In this document: positions 17,338 to 25,932 of the stretch, piece after piece
Layout: each line of letters starts with the position of its first letter
How positions within the stretch are numbered: position 1 is the first letter of the stretch
From: Sporomusa malonica
Lineage (GTDB): Bacteria; Bacillota; Negativicutes; Sporomusales; Sporomusaceae
Assembly: GCF_900176355.1 (NCBI RefSeq)
Contig: NZ_FWXI01000028.1
Location: 1-58,236 of the forward strand
Direction of reading: 5' to 3'
DNA: 58,236 nt
The notes under the pieces: model-generated
Seen by the model: only the letters and a program-made list of their open reading frames with translations
Database searches by the model: none
What the model was told of the DNA's origin: nothing
Program-made: the position numbers and the translations under genes

Positions 17338-18794
17338 ACCTGTTCCTCCCCCACTTTTCCCCTGTATATCAATGTTGTGGCTGCTAACAAATCCATACCC
17401 AAACCGAAAAGTGCAGGTTGCAGCATCAAGGGAGGCCCATATCTTTTGCCGGGATTCATAATGTTGTTAGGGTCAAGCAGGTTCTTCCGCCGTTTAAGTT
17501 CACCAAGCTCTTCTGCCGTTTGGCATCTGTTCAGATATGGCGTATTCCAAAGCCCTATGCCGTAAGGTGTGCCGCCATACCGCGCTCCGATGTCATGCAG
17601 CTTTTTTACTAAGGCCAATCCCTGTATATATCCGATGGTATCGCGTTCATCGGCATTAAACATGGTCATAACCATGGCATGTTTTGTTGATACAATATGT
17701 CCGTAGCTTTTTAGCCCCAGGTTTTTCTTATTTTCAAAAACAGCCACATCAGACAAATAATCAGCTAGTCTATGAATGGGCAGCCAAATCTCCGCCCCTA
17801 ATAAAGAGGGACCTTCCCGCTTTAACACTAAAGAAAAGAAACGGTGCTGCCACTCGTGATCGGCTTCTTCACCCAAATCACCACCGCCTGCCTTCTGCAA
17901 ACAGCGCTGGTAATCAAGGTATGCCGCGTCAGTTTCGGCTTTGGAGCCATCGACATCAAAAGCAACTGTGTAGGCAGCAGCGGCACGCTGGCTTGCCATC
18001 CCCAACCGCTGCCTGAGAGAATTACACCCAGGATCACTGAAATGCAAGTTGAAGGGTTTGTTGTCTAAAGCTACAGCATACTCAATAAAATCCTGCATCT
18101 GCTCGGCATTGGGGAATTCTGCTAAACCATGCCATTGACTCTCCGGATACGGACGGACCTTCAATTCGACTTCGGTTACAATGCCTACTGTTCCCTCAGA
18201 AGCAGCAAGCCAGGAGACAGGAGGTTGACTGGTTTTATTTAGTTCTCTGACACTACCGTCAGGCATGACTACCTGGGCTGAAATGACCTGTTCCGATACC
18301 GAACCGTATTTTAGACTGCCAAGCCCATACCCCATCATCACCAGCCAGCCGCCAACAGTTGCTGCCTGCGCACTGCTTGGGTAGGAACAAGCAGCCAAAC
18401 CAACGCTGTTTAGCGCACGTTCCAGCTTCCACCAAGTCAACCCTGCCCCCACGCGGACAATGTTGTTCTCTTTATCCACTGCTAATAAGCCATCCATGCC
18501 GTTTATGTCTACAACTATGCCTTTACGTGTACATACAGTGTTGAAGTAAACGGTAGAGCCTCCCGCCCTTGTTGTTACCGGAATCTTCTGTTCGGCGGCT
18601 GTCTTAACGATAATAGCCACTTCCTCGGTGCTCTTGGGTCTTATTATAATATCTGGCAGGGTATCTGCAATTGGCTTAACTAAAAAATCCGGTACAGGTG
18701 CCAAATCCCGCTCATAAAAACCTCGCTCGAATAAATCTGCAGTAGCACGATCTCCAAATGTTTGCTTTAATTTTTCCACTGTTTGAGCGTCCAT
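17334..18794 (-). CDS. GlcD-like FAD-linked oxidase
   Basis: 486 residues. The FAD-binding PP-loop is VTTRAGGSTVYFNT (about 75) and the C-terminus has the family signature LLDPNNIMNPGKRYG. Relatives oxidise D-lactate, glycolate or other 2-hydroxyacids and pass electrons to a GlcF-type partner. Here the partner is encoded with a 4-bp overlap. No hydroxyacid substrate is suggested by the operon. I infer that it takes electrons from, or gives electrons to, the lipoyl carriers through the CCG subunit; an ordinary lactate or glycolate dehydrogenase remains the alternative. Confidence 0.88.
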   Translation of the reverse strand: MDAQTVEKLKQTFGDRATADLFERGFYERDLAPVPDFLVKPIADTLPDIIIRPKSTEEVAIIVKTAAEQKIPVTTRAGGSTVYFNTVCTRKGIVVDINGMDGLLAVDKENNIVRVGAGLTWWKLERALNSVGLAACSYPSSAQAATVGGWLVMMGYGLGSLKYGSVSEQVISAQVVMPDGSVRELNKTSQPPVSWLAASEGTVGIVTEVELKVRPYPESQWHGLAEFPNAEQMQDFIEYAVALDNKPFNLHFSDPGCNSLRQRLGMASQRAAAAYTVAFDVDGSKAETDAAYLDYQRCLQKAGGGDLGEEADHEWQHRFFSLVLKREGPSLLGAEIWLPIHRLADYLSDVAVFENKKNLGLKSYGHIVSTKHAMVMTMFNADERDTIGYIQGLALVKKLHDIGARYGGTPYGIGLWNTPYLNRCQTAEELGELKRRKNLLDPNNIMNPGKRYGPPLMLQPALFGLGMDLLAATTLIYRGKVGEEQV

Positions 18795-18836
18795 ATAAAT
18801 ACTCCTTCCTTTGAAAAGGTTGGATTTAACCTACAA

Positions 18837-19256
18837 TTACTCGGTCTTCACAAACTTTGCATGCTCCTCGGTGAAGAATTTATCTGCGTCATCACCGTGA
18901 ATTAGACTTTGCAGTCCTTCTGTCAGATTATCGGGTTCCATAACGCAAATCCAGCCTGCACCATAGCTGTCACTGTTTAAGAGCTTAGGATTACCCGGCA
19001 ATTCGCTATTAGCCTCTAGAACCTTTCCGGACATCGGCACCTGAATCTTCCCAGCCCACTTACCCGACTGGATTGAACTGAGCGTCGCTCCGGCCGCAAG
19101 TGCCTTACCTACACGGGGAATTCGGATAAAGGTAATTTCTCCAGCCAATTTTTGCATAAAGTCAGTGATGCCAATACGGATTGTATTACCTTCAACCTTC
19201 ACCCACGCATGATCACTTGTATAATAGAGTCCTTTTGGAATGTCATATTGTGCCAC
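18837..19256 (-). CDS. GcvH-like lipoyl carrier protein 1
   Basis: 139 residues starting MAQYDIPKGLYYTSDHAWVKVEGN, clearly H-protein-like. The lipoyl-lysine segment is SSIQSGKWAGKIQVPMSGKV; K66 is the predicted lipoylation site, with GKW where true H-proteins have VKA. RBS AAGGAGTGAG lies upstream of ATG. It follows the LplA-like gene at 19277 and precedes the flavoprotein, and no glycine cleavage genes are present. Confidence 0.88.
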   Translation of the reverse strand: MAQYDIPKGLYYTSDHAWVKVEGNTIRIGITDFMQKLAGEITFIRIPRVGKALAAGATLSSIQSGKWAGKIQVPMSGKVLEANSELPGNPKLLNSDSYGAGWICVMEPDNLTEGLQSLIHGDDADKFFTEEHAKFVKTE

Positions 19257-19276
19257 TAAAAACTCACTCCTTACTT

Positions 19277-20368
19277 CTATCTAGCTAGTATCCAATCTAA
19301 TAATGCGTTTTTAAAAACTTTTACTGCGCTGCTCTGATGATTTTGCAGCCACTGCGTCAATACAATCCGGATATCGTTTTCGTGCCAAGAACTGCCAATC
19401 AGACAGGCTGCCAGCGAATTCAGGTTGTATCCCTCCAGACATGTTAGCCCATGACTTTCAAAATTCGCTATTTTATTATTCTGGACCACCAGGATGGCGT
19501 AGCCTGAGCATGGCCCGCCAAGCCTGTTGCCGCAGTCACTTTGACCGGCAACTGTTGACTTTAAGCATTGCGGAAATGGATGCAGGCGGACATAAGTTCC
19601 TTCATTGATTTTTACTTGGCGCACCTTAGTCCGCTTGCCAGGCAAACTTAAAAATTCAGAGCTAGTTAAATACCTTGCCATCTTGTTGACAGCTGTCTTT
19701 AACTCTTGGGTATACTCCCGCGGCTTGGGATCCAGCCATGTTGCAAAGTGGTAGACCAAGCGTTCCTCGACGCTCTCATAATCCGGCATATAGCCAAGTT
19801 CCTCATCCATTGTCGTTAAATACCGCTCCATAGACAACCTGATCTGCTCCCGAAAACGGTTGCTAGGGACATTGAGGACATTGGCCATGGCTGCCCGATC
19901 AAAGGCTAGTAAAATATTACCTGTATAGACTGAAAAACCATTGATGTCGCCTGCACCGTTCCCAGAAATTTTTTTGCCGTTAACAACAATGTCGGCAGGA
20001 AGCTTAATTGAAGCGTTAATGGTAAAGTCAGCCAGTGTTTTGATTGCAGGTTGTAAAAACTGCCCAAAAAACGCTTCCCTTTGTCCAGTTAGCAGCGGGT
20101 TACCAGCACGTAATACCAATTGAAAAAAGATTTGCTCCTCGGCCAGCAACACCATGCCGCCGCCAATATCCCGCCTGATAATGGGTATTTTATTTCCCCG
20201 GCAATACTTCGTGTTGACCTCTTGCTGTAAATCATCATGCAGCCCAAGGCAAACACACCGGCCAGCAGGGCGGCAGATGACCAACCCTTCTTGCTGAGTT
20301 TCCGCCAAAACATGATAGATAGCCTGTGTCTCATCCCAAGGAATAGCCCCAAGCCGATATAGGTTCAT
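19277..20368 (-). CDS. Lipoate-protein ligase A-like protein
   Basis: 363 residues. LplA motifs: RRDIGGGMVLLAEEQIFFQL (about 67-86) and VVNGKKISGNGAGDINGFS, with the lysine for acyl-AMP. It has a C-terminal extension of about 130 residues containing cysteines (CLKS, GQSDCGNRLGGPCSGY, GLTCLEGYN), which resembles the C-terminal NifU-like/accessory part of sLpl-type ligases. ATG overlaps the lipB stop. It probably acts on the GcvH-like protein encoded immediately after it. Confidence 0.82.
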   Translation of the reverse strand: MNLYRLGAIPWDETQAIYHVLAETQQEGLVICRPAGRCVCLGLHDDLQQEVNTKYCRGNKIPIIRRDIGGGMVLLAEEQIFFQLVLRAGNPLLTGQREAFFGQFLQPAIKTLADFTINASIKLPADIVVNGKKISGNGAGDINGFSVYTGNILLAFDRAAMANVLNVPSNRFREQIRLSMERYLTTMDEELGYMPDYESVEERLVYHFATWLDPKPREYTQELKTAVNKMARYLTSSEFLSLPGKRTKVRQVKINEGTYVRLHPFPQCLKSTVAGQSDCGNRLGGPCSGYAILVVQNNKIANFESHGLTCLEGYNLNSLAACLIGSSWHENDIRIVLTQWLQNHQSSAVKVFKNALLDWILAR

Positions 20369-21084
20369 CTCAACAGTCCTCCATACCGGCTTACCGTCCC
20401 GGTTTCAAAACCACCCTGGTTACTCACTGAAAGCTCGATACTGAAGACATCGGCAAACTGCTCAAGCAACTTTTTGCCTACCTCTTCCAGGCTGATATCA
20501 ACACCAAGGCCCCGCATTGACACAACCGGGCGATTGGTTATACCGCAAGGGTTAATTAACCCAAAATAGCTCATGTCAGGATCTACGTTCAAGGCAAAGC
20601 CATGCGTTGTCACCCAGCCTCGCGCCCCGATGCCTATAGCAGCTATTTTGCCACGATCAGTCCATACCCCGGTTAACCCGGTTTCCCGGAAACCCTTAAT
20701 CCCATATTGGGCCAGTGTCCTGATAATGACTTCTTCAAGCATCTCAGAATAGCAGTGCAAATCTTGTTTGTAACCTCTAAGGTCCAATATCGGATACCCT
20801 ACCAGTTGACCAGGGCCATGATAGGTGACGTCTCCGCCCCGATCAACTTCAATGACCTCAAGGCCCTCAGACAGCAGGATTTCATCGGAGACCTTAATAT
20901 TTGTCTTACTGCCAGACCGCCCCATAGTGTAGACAGGCAAATGTTCAACAAGCAGTAAGGTATCTTGGCCGCTGCCATTGCGCCGTGCCGCAGCAAGCTC
21001 TTGTTGTAATTGCCAGGCCTCAGCGTATGGAATGCGGCCGGTCAGCAATAGCGTACAGGCTTTACGGCTAGCCTTCTCCCTCAA
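20365..21084 (-). CDS. lipB: Octanoyl-[ACP]:protein octanoyltransferase
   Basis: 239 residues. Family motifs: DRGGDVTYHGPGQLVGYPI (about 83-101), GKIAAIGIGARGWVTTHGFALNV with the catalytic lysine, and NPCGITNRPV with the catalytic cysteine. It moves octanoyl from acyl carrier protein to the lipoyl-domain lysine of AcoC or the H-like proteins; LipA then adds sulfur. It overlaps both neighbours by 4 bp (tight coupling). Confidence 0.95.
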   Translation of the reverse strand: MREKASRKACTLLLTGRIPYAEAWQLQQELAAARRNGSGQDTLLLVEHLPVYTMGRSGSKTNIKVSDEILLSEGLEVIEVDRGGDVTYHGPGQLVGYPILDLRGYKQDLHCYSEMLEEVIIRTLAQYGIKGFRETGLTGVWTDRGKIAAIGIGARGWVTTHGFALNVDPDMSYFGLINPCGITNRPVVSMRGLGVDISLEEVGKKLLEQFADVFSIELSVSNQGGFETGTVSRYGGLLR

Positions 21085-21380
21085 AAAACATCATCGCCGC
21101 TTTTGCCATCCAGTCCAGGGTGAACATCAAACCGTACCACGCCGACAGCAGCCTTTTTATTAACCGCTTTTTTAACGGCTGCCACCCCTTCATGTCCAAA
21201 ACCACCGCACAACTCAATAGCCACTATGCCTTGCTCCACAAGTTCTTTCACTGCCACAACAGCAGACTGATAATCACTTACCCCTACAACGGTCAATTCC
21301 ACCGCTGGTGTGGTTACCACTGACCTATGCTGCTTGCTGTTGGCCTCAGGCGCAACAAAAATAAAGGCTGCTTTAAGCAT
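21081..21380 (-). CDS. DUF6506-like small protein
   Basis: 99 residues, MLKAAFIFVAPEANSK at the start, with ELCGGFGHEGVAAVKKAV in the middle. It appears to match the DUF6506 family, seen beside acetoin-type operons, but no function is known. Soluble, cytoplasmic, no cofactor motif visible beyond one cysteine. It overlaps lipB by 4 bp and is therefore translated with it. Confidence 0.7.
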   Translation of the reverse strand: MLKAAFIFVAPEANSKQHRSVVTTPAVELTVVGVSDYQSAVVAVKELVEQGIVAIELCGGFGHEGVAAVKKAVNKKAAVGVVRFDVHPGLDGKSGDDVF

Positions 21381-21421
21381 TCGTGTCCCTCCTAATAATT
21401 ACTAATAAAATAGGGGTTATC

Positions 21422-22303
21422 TCACACCTGACTGAGTTCGGCAAAAGAATAACCGGCATGATAAGAACTACGCACCATTGGTCCGGCACTCACATGAGAA
21501 AAGCCGATTTTTTTAGCTTCTTGCTCTAAGCTTTTAAAGATATCAGGATGTATGTATTCCACAACAGGCAAATGCGCTGGTGAAGGGCTAAGATATTGCC
21601 CCAGTGTCAACATTTTACAGCCGGCAGTATATAAATCTTTCATGACTTGTATGACTTCACTGATTTCTTCCCCTAAGCCCAGCATCAATCCTGATTTGGG
21701 CAGTATCCCGAAACCTGCTTGACTGGTCCGGTGTAGTAGTTCCAATGAGCGCGAGTAGACAGCCTGCGGCCTAACTACCGAATACAGTCTAGGAACAGTT
21801 TCAATATTATGATTAAGAATATTGGGTGTAGCCTGCAGTACGGTTTGTAATGCTTCCATACTTCCTCTAAAATCCGGAATAAGCACCTCAATACTGACCT
21901 TAGGGAGCTGCTCTCTCACCGCCCCTATAGCAGCAGCAAACTGGCTCGCCCCGCCATCACACAGATCATCACGGGTAACCGAAGTAATAACTACATGCTT
22001 TAACCCCAAATGCTTAGCGGTAGCTGCCAGCATATGTGGTTCATTTTCATCAACTGCATCGGGAATACCGTGGTTTACTGCACAAAAACGACAATTCCGG
22101 GTACAGTGGTTACCCAAAATCATGAATGTACATGTTTTGTTGCTGAAACATTCGCCGATATTTGGACAGTCGGCGCTTTCACACACGGTATGCAACCGGC
22201 CTTGGTCCAGAAGCTTTTTCATCCGGTTGAGCGCCAGTTCCTCAGGAACTGGCAGAGTCAACCACAGCGGTCTGTCTATATGCATACTGGTAGTTTTACA
22301 CAC
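21422..22303 (-). CDS. lipA: Lipoyl synthase
   Basis: 293 residues. Auxiliary cluster motif CESADCPNIGEC, radical-SAM motif CTRNCRFC, and the C-terminal RSSYHAGYSF serine ligand of the auxiliary cluster. It inserts two sulfurs in protein-bound octanoyl. The longest frame begins with GTG at 22303, sharing its G with the upstream TAG; the ATG at 22285 (MHIDRPLWL) is an equally possible start, as neither has a strong RBS. It is the classical LipA, beside a second LipS1/LipS2-type system in the same operon. Confidence 0.95.
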   Translation of the reverse strand: MCKTTSMHIDRPLWLTLPVPEELALNRMKKLLDQGRLHTVCESADCPNIGECFSNKTCTFMILGNHCTRNCRFCAVNHGIPDAVDENEPHMLAATAKHLGLKHVVITSVTRDDLCDGGASQFAAAIGAVREQLPKVSIEVLIPDFRGSMEALQTVLQATPNILNHNIETVPRLYSVVRPQAVYSRSLELLHRTSQAGFGILPKSGLMLGLGEEISEVIQVMKDLYTAGCKMLTLGQYLSPSPAHLPVVEYIHPDIFKSLEQEAKKIGFSHVSAGPMVRSSYHAGYSFAELSQV

Positions 22304-22644
22304 TACTCGAAAGCGTCAAGCGCTTTCATGATAGTGGTGGATAAATAGGCCATAGCCGGTGATCCACCAAAAGCTACCGCAACAGCTGCCGCTTCCAGAA
22401 TTTCCTCTCTTGTGGCTCCCTCTGCCAAGGCATTTTTAACATGAATGTTCATACAATATTCGCAGCGTACGGCAAGGGCGATCCCGATGCCAATCAGTTC
22501 TTTATACTTGCGTTCTAATTCCCCTTCAACATAAGCGGCTTGATCCATCTGCACAAAGGCTGCCATAAGCTCCGGGCTTTCACCTTGTACTTGCCCCATT
22601 CCAGCTTGTAGTTCACTCACTAAATCCATGCAATCTCCTGCCAT
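22303..22644 (-). CDS. AhpD/carboxymuconolactone decarboxylase-family CxxC protein
   Basis: 113 residues from MAGDCMDLV; GGGAG lies 6 bp upstream of this ATG, while the ATG at 22671 lacks an RBS. The AhpD signature C61-E-Y-C64-M-N-I-H68 is present. In Mycobacterium, AhpD is a peroxidase adaptor reduced by the lipoyl groups of a 2-oxoacid dehydrogenase E2. Its position right after acoC fits a dithiol that exchanges electrons with the E2 lipoyl group, either for peroxide removal or as a disulfide relay. Confidence 0.82.
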   Translation of the reverse strand: MAGDCMDLVSELQAGMGQVQGESPELMAAFVQMDQAAYVEGELERKYKELIGIGIALAVRCEYCMNIHVKNALAEGATREEILEAAAVAVAFGGSPAMAYLSTTIMKALDAFE

Positions 22645-22686
22645 TGTATCTCCCTGCCTTTTCTTTTTCATTTTAATATTAAAAGA

Positions 22687-23883
22687 CTAAATAAAGATTT
22701 TATGTGGTTGTTCGATAAGTTTAATTAACAAGGCCAAAAATTCGGCAGCAGGTGCACCGTCAATTACCCTGTGATCAAATGCGAGAGACAAACCCATGAT
22801 TGGTTTAATCACAATCTGATCGCCGGCGACAGCGGGCTGCTTAACAGTCCGGCCAATACCTAAAATTGCTGATTCAGGTTGATTGATAATAGGAGTAAAG
22901 TAATCGACTGACCCATATCCGCCCAAGTTAGTAATCGTAAAGGTACCACCGGTCATCTCTTCAGTATCCAGCTTGTTTTTCCGGGCTCGTTTTGCAAAGT
23001 CTTTAATTTCTTTGCTTACATCGGCCAAACTCTTTTGGTTGGCATTTTTTACGACTGGAACGACCAACCCATCCGGAATAGCGATGGCAACCCCGATATT
23101 GATATCTTGCAATACTCTGATCTCATCCCCGCTCAAAGTCGAGTTAATTTTAGGGTGTGCCTGCAGCGCTTTCGCAACAGCTTTAACAAGAATGTCGGTA
23201 ACGGAGATTTTCTCGGTATCTTTTACATCGGCGTTAATAGTGGCACGTAAAACCTGCAGTGCAGATAAGTCCACGCCGACATGGTGAGTAACCTTAGGCG
23301 CTACAGCCCAGCTATTGGCCATATTTTCCCCGATAGCCTGGCGCATTCCCTCATAAGGAATGACTTCGCTGACAGCGCGGTCGTCTGCTGCCGCGCTCAG
23401 GTCAGCGATGGCCTGTTCTACATCTTCCCTGACGATCCGTCCTTCGGGACCTGTTCCTGCAATCACGGTGTAATCAATTCCATTTGCTTCGGCCAACGCC
23501 CGGGCTGCCGGCGAAATCTTAACCCTTGCTCCCGGTACGGCTACGGCAGTCTTATTTGCTACTTTGGCTTGTGCTCCCTTGGCAGCCGGCGCAGGCTTGG
23601 CAGAGCTGCTGGCAGCTGCTTTCAGTAATTCGCTAATGTCTTCACCGGCAGTGCCGATAACTCCTAAAAGACCACCAACCGGAAGTTTAGCTTTCTTATT
23701 AGCAACAATCTTCAGCAATACCCCATCTGCAGGAGCGTCAATTTTATTAGCGATCTTGTCTGTCATAACCTCGAGCAGAGCATCGCCCTTTTTGACTGTG
23801 TCCCCTTCATTTATTAACCATTTGCCGACAGTGCCTTCTTTCATGGACAGGCCCAGTTTCGGCATGTTTACTTCTGTTGCCAT
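22687..23883 (-). CDS. acoC: Acetoin dehydrogenase E2 (dihydrolipoyl acetyltransferase)
   Basis: 398 residues: lipoyl domain 1-80 with lipoyl-lysine K43 (TDKIANK), an Ala/Pro/Lys linker, a peripheral-subunit-binding domain near 120-157 (KISPAARALAEANGIDYT), and the acyltransferase domain ending in FDHRVIDGAPAAEF with catalytic His and Asp. It transfers the acetyl group from E1-bound hydroxyethyl-TPP to CoA. The subunit-binding domain normally holds E1 or E3, but no E3 gene is in the operon. RBS GAGGAGG precedes the ATG. Confidence 0.93.
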   Translation of the reverse strand: MATEVNMPKLGLSMKEGTVGKWLINEGDTVKKGDALLEVMTDKIANKIDAPADGVLLKIVANKKAKLPVGGLLGVIGTAGEDISELLKAAASSSAKPAPAAKGAQAKVANKTAVAVPGARVKISPAARALAEANGIDYTVIAGTGPEGRIVREDVEQAIADLSAAADDRAVSEVIPYEGMRQAIGENMANSWAVAPKVTHHVGVDLSALQVLRATINADVKDTEKISVTDILVKAVAKALQAHPKINSTLSGDEIRVLQDINIGVAIAIPDGLVVPVVKNANQKSLADVSKEIKDFAKRARKNKLDTEEMTGGTFTITNLGGYGSVDYFTPIINQPESAILGIGRTVKQPAVAGDQIVIKPIMGLSLAFDHRVIDGAPAAEFLALLIKLIEQPHKIFI

Positions 23884-23911
23884 TAATGCTCCTCCTCATG
23901 TTGAACTGTTT

Positions 23912-24910
23912 TCAGTTAGTGTTGATGTAACTGTATCCCTGTGCAACGGCAGCCCGCAGCGCCGCCTCAGCATCTATCACTTTAGGCCCGTCAAAAGTCA
24001 GCTCAATCTGCGCCTTCTCCCCCTCACGGATTTCGACTTCCCGCTCTCCGTCCAAAGCAATTACGCAAGCTTCATTGACTTCAATCACCTGACCAATCTC
24101 GATATATCCATAATTCCGGACCGGTACACGTTCAATCAGGCCTGGTGCAATCGGTGCGCGTAATTGAATACTGCCTGTACCGACTTCAATATCAGCCCCG
24201 CGTGGCTCACCAGGTCTTACCGGTGCCAGATTACCTGCAATTGAAGATATTCCTATATTGTGCGGCTCTCCCCTGGTCACTACGATGCGCCTTATTCTTG
24301 CGGCATCCCAGATTGCCCTTGAGCCGATAAAGGGTTCATTAAGTACGACTGCGTCAACAATTGCAATATCAACCAGTTGACCATTCTTATAGATGTTCAA
24401 CTTTTTACTGGGGTTTATCGCCGGAGGTCCAGCTATCAACCCTTTAGCAACAACTGCAGCCGCCAAACCGGCAATTGTGCCTTCGACCAAAGTGGGAAAA
24501 ACGTTGTTAGTCCCAGTGGAAACAGGAAGAATGGGCACATCCCGGCATCCCTTTGCAACCATTCGATTCGTCCCATCACCGCCCAGGGTAATTATGCAGT
24601 TAACCCCGCATTGGGCCATAAAGTCTGCGGCATGAAAGCTATCAATCTGGGTACCTGTCATACATATGTCTGCCGCAGCAAATTCCATATCAGGCCGGTG
24701 CCGGCTGCAGATACTCTCCACCGCACCCTGGACAATGCCATAGTACTCCGGCATATACGTGATTTTGGTAATTCCGGTTGCAGCCAGACTTAAGATCAGG
24801 CGCCGGACAATATTCACTTTCTCAAGATTATCCACAACAGTTCCGTAAGCCACAAGCCGCCGGATATCTTTACCTGATGCCGGGTTAGCGATTATACCAA
24901 CATGCCCCAT
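23912..24910 (-). CDS. acoX: AcoX-type NAD kinase-like protein
   Basis: 332 residues with the NAD/diacylglycerol kinase-type motif GGDGTNRMVAKG in the N-terminal half. AcoX-like genes are common in acetoin operons; their exact role is unresolved. Placed between acoB and acoC. Confidence 0.85.
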   Translation of the reverse strand: MGHVGIIANPASGKDIRRLVAYGTVVDNLEKVNIVRRLILSLAATGITKITYMPEYYGIVQGAVESICSRHRPDMEFAAADICMTGTQIDSFHAADFMAQCGVNCIITLGGDGTNRMVAKGCRDVPILPVSTGTNNVFPTLVEGTIAGLAAAVVAKGLIAGPPAINPSKKLNIYKNGQLVDIAIVDAVVLNEPFIGSRAIWDAARIRRIVVTRGEPHNIGISSIAGNLAPVRPGEPRGADIEVGTGSIQLRAPIAPGLIERVPVRNYGYIEIGQVIEVNEACVIALDGEREVEIREGEKAQIELTFDGPKVIDAEAALRAAVAQGYSYINTN

Positions 24911-24937
24911 ACTTCCCTCACCACCTTGTACCGCTAG

Positions 24938-25909
24938 TTAGAACAAGCTTTTAACCGCAGCTATAATTTTTTCTTCGCTCGGAATAACAGTGCCTTCCAG
25001 CGCCGGGCTGAATGGAATAGGGGCAAAAGGCATGGCAACCCGCTTAATTGGGCCATCCAAAAGATCCATTCCTTCTTCAGCAACAATGGCTGCGATTTCT
25101 CCACCAAACCCGCTGGTTTTAACCGCTTCATGGACGATAACCAGCTTGCCGGTCTTACCTACCGATTGCAGGATGCTTTCGGTATCAAGCGGGATAAGAG
25201 TACGCGGATCAAGCACTTCAGCATTAATACCTTCTTCGGCGAGAGCTTCGGCGGCAGCTAAGGCTTTGTGTACCATCCACGACCAGGCCACGATAGTGAC
25301 ATCAGAGCCGGTTTTCTTTATATCAGCCTTGCCGAGCGGAATAACATACTCTCCCTCAGGCACATCGCCTTTGACCCCTAAAAGCTGTTTATGTTCAATG
25401 TACATTACCGGGTTGTCATCCCGGATAGCGGCAGCCATCAGGCCTTTGGCATCAGCCGGGGTCGAAGGCATAACCGTTTTTACACCGGGAATATGAGTAA
25501 ACCAGGCTTCCATGGACTGCGAATGCTGAGCTGCGGCGCCCATACCGGCGCCGCAAGGAGTTCTTAGCACCATAGGAATTCTGGCTTTGCCGCCGAACAT
25601 ATAATGCATTTTTGCCGCCTGATTGAATAACTCATCCATGCAAACGCCCATAAAGTCTATAAACATAATTTCGGCAATCGGACGAAGACCGGCGGCAGCC
25701 GCTCCTACAGCCGCCCCGACAATGGCCGTTTCACTAATAGGAGTGTCAAGAACCCGTCCGGGGAACTCTGTAAACAAGTTGCCTGTCACCCCAAAGCAGC
25801 CACCAAACTTGGCCACATCCTCGCCCCAAATGAATACATTGGGATCTCTTTGCATCTCAACGCGCATTCCATCTCTAATGGCTTCAGCATAAGTCATCTC
25901 TTTCATCAT
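24938..25909 (-). CDS. acoB: Acetoin dehydrogenase E1 beta subunit
   Basis: 323 residues, typical transketolase-like pyrimidine-binding and C-terminal domains: GVCMDELFNQAAKMHYMFGG, PVMYIEHKQLLG and the C-terminal ...PLDTESILQSVGKTGKLVIVHE. Together with AcoA it forms the alpha2beta2 TPP-dependent E1 that splits acetoin into acetaldehyde and an acetyl unit. Confidence 0.93.
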   Translation of the reverse strand: MMKEMTYAEAIRDGMRVEMQRDPNVFIWGEDVAKFGGCFGVTGNLFTEFPGRVLDTPISETAIVGAAVGAAAAGLRPIAEIMFIDFMGVCMDELFNQAAKMHYMFGGKARIPMVLRTPCGAGMGAAAQHSQSMEAWFTHIPGVKTVMPSTPADAKGLMAAAIRDDNPVMYIEHKQLLGVKGDVPEGEYVIPLGKADIKKTGSDVTIVAWSWMVHKALAAAEALAEEGINAEVLDPRTLIPLDTESILQSVGKTGKLVIVHEAVKTSGFGGEIAAIVAEEGMDLLDGPIKRVAMPFAPIPFSPALEGTVIPSEEKIIAAVKSLF

Positions 25910-25932
25910 GTTTCATCCTCTCCTAAATTAGA

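Noticed and set aside
15728..19256. Glycine cleavage system
   Set aside because: Only H-like proteins are present; no P- or T-protein genes, and the lipoyl motif differs (GKW).
9871..20368. sHdr sulfur-oxidation system or the SirTM/GcvH-L ADP-ribosylation operon
   Set aside because: No HdrA/HdrC, TusA, rhodanese, macrodomain or sirtuin genes are visible; only the lipoate-assembly part is shared.
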